Program-made: the position numbers and the translations under genes | Shown here: positions 33,693-39,901 of the stretch, in pieces | Position numbering within the stretch: position 1 is the first letter of the stretch | How the letters are laid out: the number at the start of each line of letters is the position of its first letter | The notes under the pieces: generated by a model | Database searches by the model: none | Seen by the model: the letters and a program-made list of their open reading frames with translations, nothing else | Told to the model about the DNA's origin: nothing | Assembly: GCA_949289565.1 (NCBI GenBank) | Contig: CASEOO010000004.1 | Location: forward strand, 1 to 51,394 | Length of the DNA stretch: 51,394 nt | Reading direction: 5' to 3' | Origin: an uncultured Bacteroidales bacterium | Lineage (GTDB): Bacteria; Bacteroidota; Bacteroidia; Bacteroidales; UBA932

Positions 33693-34481
33693 CTATTGTA
33701 ATTTGAAAATATAAGTGATCGTTCCTGCCTGCTGGAGCGGCGCGTCAGCCTTGACATTGAACTGAGTCTTTAAAGCCGCCTTTCTGGCCGCCTCCCAGAG
33801 AGTCTTGTCAGTGACTGTAGTGCCGGCCGCGCCAGGAACAGCGCTTGTGACATTTCCATACCTGTCCACCAGTATGTCCACGACTACTATGCCGCTGTTC
33901 TGTACAGAATACGATGGCTTGGGAAGTGTGCCGACCACTGTGCGTCCTTTCAGTTTTGCATTAGGCTCTCCGGAAGCCTTGCCCGAGACTGTATTTCCAT
34001 GGGCATGCCCGGCTTTCAGCCTGTCGGAGACTTTGTCTGCCGACTGCGGCGCCAGCGTGTCTTTTACTGTTTCATTTTTGGCCGCGTGGAACAGCGCCCT
34101 GCGGTTTATTTCCTTTTTCCTTGGAGGCTCCGGCACTTCCACGTCTCCGTCGTCCCCTGTCGTAGCCTCAGGAGCTTCGTTTGCTCCAGTGCCCTCCATC
34201 TGGGCCTCGGATTTCTGCACCAGATTCATATCTTTTTCAGGGTCGGCATCAGCGGCGCGCGGCTCTGTGCCGTATGTGATTTGTTTCACCTCTTCAGTCT
34301 CATCCATTTCCACGAACTCCACCAGCATGCTCTGCTCTGGAGGCGGCGGATAGAGATATTTCAGCCCGCTTGTCGCTCCCACGATGAACACAGCAATATG
34401 CAGCACAGCGGCCAGAACGATTCCTGCCACCGTGGAGTTCCTTTCCTGCTTTCTGTGTTCCTGTTCGTAGTATTTTGCCAT
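33693..34481 (-). CDS. tonB: TonB family energy-transducing protein
   Basis: 262 residues. A single N-terminal membrane helix (VAGIVLAAVLHIAVFIVGA, about 18-36) is followed by a proline- and acidic-rich periplasmic linker (YPPPPEQSMLVEFVEM). The C-terminal TonB domain begins near GTLPKPSYSVQNSGIVVVDI and ends GTITYIFKLQ. With ExbB and ExbD, encoded directly upstream in the same operon, it couples the proton-motive force to outer-membrane transporters. The C-terminal domain lacks the longest TonB signature and resembles the AgmX/TonB-like form of Bacteroidota. Confidence 0.85.
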   Translation of the reverse strand: MAKYYEQEHRKQERNSTVAGIVLAAVLHIAVFIVGATSGLKYLYPPPPEQSMLVEFVEMDETEEVKQITYGTEPRAADADPEKDMNLVQKSEAQMEGTGANEAPEATTGDDGDVEVPEPPRKKEINRRALFHAAKNETVKDTLAPQSADKVSDRLKAGHAHGNTVSGKASGEPNAKLKGRTVVGTLPKPSYSVQNSGIVVVDILVDRYGNVTSAVPGAAGTTVTDKTLWEAARKAALKTQFNVKADAPLQQAGTITYIFKLQ

Positions 34482-34551
34482 TCTGAAATTTTCAGGTCCT
34501 CCGGACCAATTTTGTTTTCATCGTCTCGGGGGCATTTCTGCACACGTCATC

Positions 34552-34965
34552 CTACTCCGGAGACGTGGCGAGAATGACCTTGTAGTGATTTCGTTTCGCT
34601 ATGTTCATGACTTTCACCACTTCTCCGACAGGCACGGTCTCATCGGAATATATGGAGAAAGTCGGGTCCTCTTCTGTCATAAGCAGCTCGTTCAGCTCTC
34701 CTTCTATCTGGTCGAACCTCACCGGAGTCTGGTCTCCGTTTATATGGAATGAATATGTCCCGGTATCCTGGTAATGCTTTATCGAAACGCTGACGGTAGC
34801 CTTGGCAGACACCTGCCCTGTGCTTTTCGGAAGCAGCAGCTTCAGCGCGTTCGGATTCACCAGAGTGGAAGTCACTAAGAAGAAGATCAGCAGAAGGAAT
34901 ACGATATCTGTCATGGAGGACATCGAGAACTCTGACGAAACCTTGGTATTTCTCTTGATAGCCAT
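34552..34965 (-). CDS. exbD: ExbD/TolR biopolymer transport protein
   Basis: 137 residues with one N-terminal membrane helix (MSSMTDIVFLLLIFFLVTSTLV), preceded by a charged stretch. The helix contains the conserved aspartate (MTDIVFLLLIFF) needed for proton conduction. The periplasmic part follows the ExbD/TolR pattern with ISIYSDETVPVGEVVKVMNIA. It sits between exbB (29 bases upstream) and tonB (70 bases downstream) and forms the TonB motor with them. Confidence 0.9.
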   Translation of the reverse strand: MAIKRNTKVSSEFSMSSMTDIVFLLLIFFLVTSTLVNPNALKLLLPKSTGQVSAKATVSVSIKHYQDTGTYSFHINGDQTPVRFDQIEGELNELLMTEEDPTFSIYSDETVPVGEVVKVMNIAKRNHYKVILATSPE

Positions 34966-34994
34966 TTTTATTCCTCTGAATTTATTTCCGGGCC

Positions 34995-35714
34995 CTATTC
35001 CTTGTCCTCGCCGGACTCGAACAGGTTCTCCATATCCATTTCATCATGCATCATATCCAGGAATTCAGCAGTGGCGCTGTTCATGAGATAGGTTACATTC
35101 GACACGCATGATGTGAGATAGTTGTATCCGAAGTAGGCCAGAATGCCGACAATCAGACCTCCCACAGTAGTGACCATCGCAGTGTATATACCTCCGGAAA
35201 GCAGGGTGATGTCGATATTGTTCCCGGCATTCGCCATATTGAAGAACGCCTGGATCATACCCATCACAGTGCCGAGGAATCCTATCATAGGAGCGCCGCC
35301 GGCTATCGTGGCGAGGGCTGGAAGCCCTTTTTCAAGCTTGGCCACTTCGACATTCCCGGTATTTTCCATCGTGGCCTGGATGTCCTGGAGAGGCCTGTCC
35401 ACCTTTATGATGCCTTTTTCAACGATACGTGCGATAGGGGAGTCCCACTTTCTGCAGAGCTCCAGCGCAGACATCATCTTCCCGTCATGCAGGTATTCGC
35501 GTATGTCCTTCATGAAATTTTTTTCCATCATGCCAGCCTTCCTGATCATCCACCATTTCTTTCCGAAGACATATATGGCGATGATGGAAAGCGCCAGAAG
35601 CACCAGCATCAGCCAGCCTCCTTTAGCCGCCATTTCCAGCAATGAGTAGCTGACCACTTCCTGTTGAGGAGATACAGCCGTCTCTCCTGCGATCTGCAAT
35701 AAATTTACAAGCAT
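34995..35714 (-). CDS. exbB: MotA/TolQ/ExbB proton channel protein
   Basis: 239 residues with three membrane helices: GGWLMLVLLALSIIAIYVFG, LATIAGGAPMIGFLGTVMGM and YTAMVTTVGGLIVGILAYFGY. The GLPALATIAGGAPMIGFLGTV block is the signature of the ExbB/TolQ/MotA family. It is the first gene of the tonB operon. A -7 element 84-91 bases upstream and a leader hairpin precede it. Confidence 0.92.
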   Translation of the reverse strand: MLVNLLQIAGETAVSPQQEVVSYSLLEMAAKGGWLMLVLLALSIIAIYVFGKKWWMIRKAGMMEKNFMKDIREYLHDGKMMSALELCRKWDSPIARIVEKGIIKVDRPLQDIQATMENTGNVEVAKLEKGLPALATIAGGAPMIGFLGTVMGMIQAFFNMANAGNNIDITLLSGGIYTAMVTTVGGLIVGILAYFGYNYLTSCVSNVTYLMNSATAEFLDMMHDEMDMENLFESGEDKE

Positions 35715-35732
35715 AGTGTGTTCTTTTCTGCG

Positions 35733-35752
35733 GCTGTCACATCCCGGACAGC
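35733..35752 (-). promoter_or_regulatory. Leader hairpin of the exbB operon
   Basis: GCTGTC (35733-35738) and GACAGC (35747-35752) form a 6-bp stem with an 8-base loop in the 5' leader, about 20 bases before the start codon. No terminator T-run follows. It may affect translation or RNA stability. Confidence 0.35.
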
Positions 35753-35797
35753 TTCCTGTTTATACAATATTATATATATGTTTCTGAAAACAGACTG

Positions 35798-35805
35798 CAA
35801 AAGTA
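35798..35805 (-). promoter_or_regulatory. -7 element of the exbB operon
   Basis: TACTTTTG on the minus strand matches TAnnTTTG and lies 83 bases upstream of exbB. A clear TTTG at the -33 position is not seen. Confidence 0.55.
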
Positions 35806-35921
35806 TAAAAAATCCCGGTTAATTCCATAATTATATTAAGTGAAATAACTTCCGGAAACAATTTGGCTGCCATGAAAAGCCAGCAGGGAACTCGTATTTT
35901 TCAGAAAAATTCGGATATGAT

Positions 35922-35952
35922 TTTGAATATTAAAAAAATAAATCTACTTTTG
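35922..35952 (+). promoter_or_regulatory. Consensus promoter of the HU gene
   Basis: TTTG (35922-35925), 19 bases, then TACTTTTG (35945-35952) is an exact TTTG-N19-TAnnTTTG match, as expected for an abundant protein. The leader is about 40 bases and AT-rich. Confidence 0.85.
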
Positions 35953-35996
35953 CACGAATTAGCGGAAAGTTTTAGTTTTTTAAATTTTTTATAGCA

Positions 35997-36272
35997 ATGA
36001 CAAAGGCAGAGATTGTAAATGAGGTAGCCAAGGCAACAGGCATTGAGAAAATTACTGTTCAGACAGTTGTCGAGGCTTTTATGGAAAGTGTAAAAGATTC
36101 ATTGGCCAAGGGCAACCCTGTATATCTCAGGGGCTTCGGCAGCTTCATCATCAAGCACAGGGCTGAGAAGGCGGCCAGAAACATCAAGCAGAAAACTACT
36201 CTGACTATTCCAGCTCATGACATACCGGCATTCAAGCCAGCCAAGGTTTTCATGAACATTGTCAAGAAATAA
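35997..36272 (+). CDS. HU family DNA-binding protein
   Basis: 91 residues. HU/IHF features are MTKAEIVNEVAKATGI at the start, GNPVYLRGFGSFIIKHRAEKAARN (the conserved FGSF region) and the PAFKPAKVF motif near the end. It bends and compacts DNA as a dimer. It is followed closely by a small basic ribosomal-type gene, the usual Bacteroidales order before rng. Confidence 0.95.
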   Translation: MTKAEIVNEVAKATGIEKITVQTVVEAFMESVKDSLAKGNPVYLRGFGSFIIKHRAEKAARNIKQKTTLTIPAHDIPAFKPAKVFMNIVKK

Positions 36273-36295
36273 TAATCATTTAAATTTATTTAGCT

Positions 36296-36388
36296 ATGCC
36301 AAGCGGTAAGAAAAGAAAGAGACATAAGATGTCTACGCACAAGCGTAAAAAACGCTTGCGCAAGAACAGGCATAAGAAGAGAAAGTAG
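36296..36388 (+). CDS. Small basic ribosomal protein (AURKAIP1/COX24, mS38-like)
   Basis: A 30-residue ORF, MPSGKKRKRHKMSTHKRKKR and on to KRK, with nearly all residues basic. This matches the tiny AURKAIP1/COX24-domain protein conserved in Bacteroidota between HU and rng. Its mitochondrial relative mS38 and the actinobacterial bS22 sit near the decoding site of the small subunit. The start codon lies 23 bases after the HU stop, in an AT-rich leader, so it is probably cotranscribed with HU. It is easily missed because of its size. Confidence 0.88.
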   Translation: MPSGKKRKRHKMSTHKRKKRLRKNRHKKRK

Positions 36389-36427
36389 TTTTCTCGGGTC
36401 TGCGTCTTGAGCGCAGCGGGCCGAACA

Positions 36428-36462
36428 CAAGGCGGTGTCAGGATGGCACCCCTTTGTTTTTT
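36428..36462 (+). terminator. Terminator-like hairpin before rng
   Basis: An imperfect 12-bp stem (36428-36439 with 36445-36456, including GGTGTC/GGCACC) is followed by six T residues (36457-36462), 20 bases before the rng start codon. It could end the HU transcript or act as an attenuator for rng. Confidence 0.5.
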
Positions 36463-36482
36463 ATGAACAAGCCAATAAATCA

Positions 36483-38036
36483 ATGGAGTCTGTAAAGGAT
36501 CTTATCGTTGACGTCAATTCAACTGAAATCTCGATAGCCCTGCTGGAAAACCACAGGCTTATCGAGCTGAACAAAGAGTCGAGCCAGGGCCACAACTATT
36601 CTGTCGGAGATGTATATCTCGGAAAAGTGAAGAAGTTGCTGCCTGCCCTGAACGCGGCCTTTGTGGATATCGGAGACGAGAAAGAGGCTTTCGTCCATTA
36701 TCTGGATCTCGGGCTGTATTTCAGCTCTTTTGACGAATTCGTCAGGAAACTGAATTCGAATGTGAATCCAAAGGACCTGTATTCCCGCATCAAGATAGGT
36801 CCTGTCCTGCAGAAAGAGGGACGTATCGAAAACGTCCTGACTCCAGGCCAGATGATGATAGTCCAGATAGTCAAGGAACCGATTTCCACGAAAGGGTCAA
36901 GACTGACTGCAGAAGTTTCATTGGCAGGAAGAAATATTGTACTTCTCCCCTTCGCGGAGAAAGTGAGCGTATCCCAGAAAATCGTTTCGAAGGAAGAGAA
37001 ACGCAGACTGGAGACCCTGGTCAGGAACATACTGCCGAAAAATTACGGCGCCATCATCCGCACGGCCGCAGAAGGCAAGAATGCCGCGGTCCTGGATGCG
37101 GAGCTTATGTCGCTGATAGAGAAATGGGAGAGTTCCTGGAACAAGATTGCTCGGTCCAAGTCCATCCAGCAGCTGTTTACGGAATACAGCAAGACCACCA
37201 CTGTCCTCAGAGACCTGCTTAACGACTCGTTTTCCAATATTTACATAAACAGCGAGCCGGTGTACGAGGAAGCGAGGAAATACATTTCCCTCATCGCTCC
37301 GGAGCAGGAAAAGATAGTGAAGCTCTACAAGGAGAATCAGCCTATCTTCGACCATTTCGAGGTCACAAGGCAGATCAAGAGCGCTTTCGGGAAGGTGGTG
37401 CCGATAAGGCAGGGAGCGTACTTGGTGATAGAGCACACAGAAGCATTGCACGTGATAGACGTCAACAGCGGCACCCGCTCGAAGAACAAGGAGCAGGAGC
37501 AGAACACATTTGACGTGAACTGTTTCGCCGCAGAAGAAATTGCACGTCAGCTCAGGCTCAGGGACATGGGCGGCATAGTCATCGTCGACTTCATCGACAT
37601 GGAGAGCAACGAGCACAGGAATCTCCTGTACAAGCATATGCAGGAGCTGATGAAAGACGACAGGGCGAAACACAACGTGCTGCCTCTAACGAAGTTCGGG
37701 CTGATGCAGATTACGCGTCAGAGAGTGCGGCCGGCGACAGAGATCAATACCACAGAGACCTGTCCTGTGTGCCACGGCACCGGAAAAATAGCCCCGAGCT
37801 TGCTGATAGACGAGGCGATAGAAAGGAAACTGGCATTCTATGTTTCCGAAAAGGGGCTCAAGATATTCACGCTCAAAACCAGCCCGATACTCGGAGCTTA
37901 TCTCACCAGAGGGATGTTCTCGACGGTCGGAAAATGGAAGAGAAAGTACAAATGCAAGATCAAGCTCGTGGAAGACACTGGCTTTTCAGTCCTGCAGAAT
38001 GAACTGTATGATGAGAAGGGAGGCAAGCTCGAATGA
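36483..38036 (+). CDS. rng: Ribonuclease G/E family endoribonuclease
   Basis: 517 residues from the ATG at 36483 (MESVKDLIVDVNSTE), which fits the family N-terminus. The S1 domain region is near 43-115 (VGDVYLGKVKKLLPALNAAFVDIGDEKEAFVH). Catalytic aspartates are in HVIDVNSGT (D326) and IVIVDFIDM (D369). The zinc-link CPVCHGTGK is at 427-435. RNase G/E cuts single-stranded AU-rich RNA, processing 16S rRNA and mRNAs. It lacks the long C-terminal scaffold of RNase E. Its stop codon lies inside a terminator hairpin. Confidence 0.94.
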   Translation: MESVKDLIVDVNSTEISIALLENHRLIELNKESSQGHNYSVGDVYLGKVKKLLPALNAAFVDIGDEKEAFVHYLDLGLYFSSFDEFVRKLNSNVNPKDLYSRIKIGPVLQKEGRIENVLTPGQMMIVQIVKEPISTKGSRLTAEVSLAGRNIVLLPFAEKVSVSQKIVSKEEKRRLETLVRNILPKNYGAIIRTAAEGKNAAVLDAELMSLIEKWESSWNKIARSKSIQQLFTEYSKTTTVLRDLLNDSFSNIYINSEPVYEEARKYISLIAPEQEKIVKLYKENQPIFDHFEVTRQIKSAFGKVVPIRQGAYLVIEHTEALHVIDVNSGTRSKNKEQEQNTFDVNCFAAEEIARQLRLRDMGGIVIVDFIDMESNEHRNLLYKHMQELMKDDRAKHNVLPLTKFGLMQITRQRVRPATEINTTETCPVCHGTGKIAPSLLIDEAIERKLAFYVSEKGLKIFTLKTSPILGAYLTRGMFSTVGKWKRKYKCKIKLVEDTGFSVLQNELYDEKGGKLE

Positions 38037-38053
38037 GCCTGCCTCTTTTTTTT
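38020..38053 (+). terminator. Intrinsic terminator overlapping the rng stop codon
   Basis: GAGGCA-A-GCTC pairs with GAGC-C-TGCCTC around the loop GAAT (38020-38045), followed by eight T residues (38046-38053). The rng stop codon TGA (38034-38036) lies at the loop, so translation to the end would melt the 5' arm. Confidence 0.85.
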
Positions 38054-38092
38054 AAGAACCCCATTCTGCAGAGGCCTTTTCTTGCATTATTG

Positions 38093-38124
38093 CTTGACCA
38101 TATAAATGAAAAGACTTAATTTTG
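38093..38124 (+). promoter_or_regulatory. Promoter of the AraC-family gene
   Basis: CTTG (38093-38096), 20 bases, then TAATTTTG (38117-38124) approximates TTTG-N19/20-TAnnTTTG. The leader to the start codon at 38193 is about 60 bases. Confidence 0.55.
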
Positions 38125-38192
38125 TATGGAAATAGGCGGAGGAAGGGCAGCTTACGCCGCAGAATTGATATGTCATTTGAAAAAGTCTTGAT

Positions 38193-39188
38193 ATGAGATA
38201 CTATACTCATAAGGAATATTATGAATGTCCTCAGCAGTCTCTGTTCGCATCGACGAAGGGACATCCTTTCGGAAGACTGATGGTGAAGGCCGGAGAAGAA
38301 CTCAAAAGACGTGTTCCCGAAGCATCTGTTTTCATTTTCATCATATCTGGCAGCATTCAGGTAGTCACAAACAACGCCCAGCCGAGAGAAGTGTCTGCCG
38401 GCACCATGTCCCTCCTGCCCAAGTTCGCCTGCACTTACGGAATAGCCCTTACGGACTGCGACTTTTTCATAGTGAAAATACCTGACGGCTTCGACGAAGA
38501 GGACAGGCCATATGTCCGCAGCCTGCCGGAAGAGCTTCCAGAAGACTTCGTATATGACTTCAATACCCTTCCCACCTGCCCTATCATCGATGCCTACATC
38601 AGGCTTCTGCTGATGGCAGTGGACACAGGAGGCATCATCACGCCTGAATTCCTCGATGTGAAAAGACGGGAACTCTTCTACTATCTGAAGACGTGCTATA
38701 CCCGGGCAGAGGTGGCCGCATTCCTTTATCCTTTGATAGGCGGACGTTCCCAGTCATTCAAAGATCTGGTTCTGAGCAATTTTGTAAGGTTCAACACCGT
38801 GCAGGACTTTGCCCGCGATTCCGGCATGAGCCTGAGCACTTTCAACCGCAAATTCAAAGATGCGTTCGGCGTCTCGGCATACAAATGGATGGATGAACGC
38901 AAGTCGGAGGTAGTCTACAAAGACATAGTCACGACAGAGATGACTTTCTCCGAGATCGCCTACAAACACGGCTTCTCTTCTTCCGCATATCTGGTCTCGT
39001 TCTGCCGGCGCCATTTCGGAAAGCTTCCGGGAGAAATACGGAAAAATACCTTGGGGGGGGGGGAGCGATATTTAACTATCATCCTGATAAATAACCACAT
39101 GAGGGTGACCAAAAGGGGCTTTTGGTCACCCTCAAACGTCTTTCTTCGAAAGACTGACCCCATCCTAACCCCCTGCACCCCCTATTAG
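38193..39188 (+). CDS. AraC-family transcriptional regulator, 3' end with G11 tract
   Basis: 331 residues as read. The N-terminal part (1-180) resembles a cupin-like sensor. Residues about 192-285 form the AraC DNA-binding domain with two helix-turn-helix units: TVQDFARDSGMSLSTFNRKF and TFSEIAYKHGFSSSAYLVSF, then FCRRHFGKLPGEIRKN. The domain should end near residue 285. An 11-G run then encodes LGGG, and the frame continues 41 residues through a hairpin, which is unlikely to be real coding sequence. With 10 or 12 Gs the protein would stop within 12 codons. Adjacent fimbrial genes point to it as their regulator. The sensed signal is unknown. Confidence 0.85.
   Translation: MRYYTHKEYYECPQQSLFASTKGHPFGRLMVKAGEELKRRVPEASVFIFIISGSIQVVTNNAQPREVSAGTMSLLPKFACTYGIALTDCDFFIVKIPDGFDEEDRPYVRSLPEELPEDFVYDFNTLPTCPIIDAYIRLLLMAVDTGGIITPEFLDVKRRELFYYLKTCYTRAEVAAFLYPLIGGRSQSFKDLVLSNFVRFNTVQDFARDSGMSLSTFNRKFKDAFGVSAYKWMDERKSEVVYKDIVTTEMTFSEIAYKHGFSSSAYLVSFCRRHFGKLPGEIRKNTLGGGERYLTIILINNHMRVTKRGFWSPSNVFLRKTDPILTPCTPY
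39053..39063 (+). repeat. Homopolymeric G11 tract
   Basis: Eleven consecutive G residues at the end of the AraC-type coding region. Such tracts are prone to slipped-strand length change; here a one-base change alters only the C-terminal tail of the regulator. Confidence 0.9.
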
Positions 39189-39230
39189 GGGGATTTCGCT
39201 CCTTCCAGTCGCGGTCACTTCGTGACTTTT
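39101..39230. other. Cluster of strong hairpins between AraC-type gene and fimbrial operon 2
   Basis: Three stems occur. GAGGGTGACCAAAAG with its complement (39101-39115 with 39119-39133) is a perfect 15 bp with a GGG loop. CCCCCTA-T-TAGGGGG lies at 39178-39192. GTCAC-TTC-GTGAC at 39214-39226 is followed by TTTT and may be a terminator. The block looks like a small repeat element or an insulating terminator set. Confidence 0.5.
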
Positions 39231-39250
39231 GACCCACCCACTCTCTGGAA

Positions 39251-39312
39251 CTTTATCATAAAACTCTGACGCTTTTCCATAAAGCACCTGACAGTTTATC
39301 GCCATATCTTTG
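39251..39312 (+). promoter_or_regulatory. Promoter of fimbrial operon 2 with two tandem direct repeats
   Basis: TATCTTTG (39305-39312) matches TAnnTTTG; no TTTG is present at -33. Just upstream are two copies of a 20-21-base motif, CTTTATCATAAAACTCTGAC (39251-39270) and CTTTTCCATAAAGCACCTGAC beginning at 39272, spaced 21 bases start to start (two helical turns). AraC-type activators bind such tandem direct repeats next to weak promoters. The regulator gene lies immediately upstream. Confidence 0.6.
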
Positions 39313-39350
39313 CCGTCCGTTTCAAAGGATTGAATGATAAATTCATATTT

Positions 39351-39890
39351 ATGGCGAAGAAAGGACGTTTAACTCTTTGTTCTTTATTGTTTTTAATCAG
39401 TACGCTGGCTCATTCTCAAGACTTCGCGCTCAAGACAAATGTTCTTTACTGGGCCGCCGCCACTCCGAATCTTGGCATGGAGGTGGCGCTTTCACCCAAA
39501 TTTACGCTGGATCTCAGCGGGGCATACAACCCATGGACATATAAGGATGACAAGAAAATGCGCTTCTGGCTTGCCCAGCCGGAGGTCAGATACTGGTTTT
39601 GCGAAAAATTCGAGGGCCATTTCATCGGCCTCCATGCACATGGAGCGCAGTTTTTCGGCGGATTCAGCGAGAAACGCTATGACGGCTATCTCGCCGGAGG
39701 AGGAATCACCTACGGCTATGACTGGATACTTTCCCCGCACTGGAATTTCGAGGCTGCCATAGGAGCAGGCTACGCACGCCTCTGGTACAAGGAAAGTCCG
39801 CGCATTCCATGCGTCAAGTGCCTGGAAAACAAGACCGCGAACTATTTCGGCCTGACGAAACTCTCGCTTGCATTCATCTATATCTTTTAA
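39351..39890 (+). CDS. DUF3575 outer-membrane barrel protein (second copy)
   Basis: 179 residues from the ATG at 39351; a TTG at 39330 would add seven residues. The signal peptide ends at LAHSQ. Its motif order mirrors the first-locus protein: ALKTNVLYWAAATPNLGMEV, FTLDLSGAYNPW, QPEVRYWFCEKFEGHFIGLH, GGGITYGYDWIL and the C-terminal strand LSLAFIYIF. It is probably a small outer-membrane barrel heading the second fimbrial operon. The next gene starts 11 bases later. Confidence 0.85.
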   Translation: MAKKGRLTLCSLLFLISTLAHSQDFALKTNVLYWAAATPNLGMEVALSPKFTLDLSGAYNPWTYKDDKKMRFWLAQPEVRYWFCEKFEGHFIGLHAHGAQFFGGFSEKRYDGYLAGGGITYGYDWILSPHWNFEAAIGAGYARLWYKESPRIPCVKCLENKTANYFGLTKLSLAFIYIF

Positions 39891-39901
39891 ATCATCTATC
39901 T

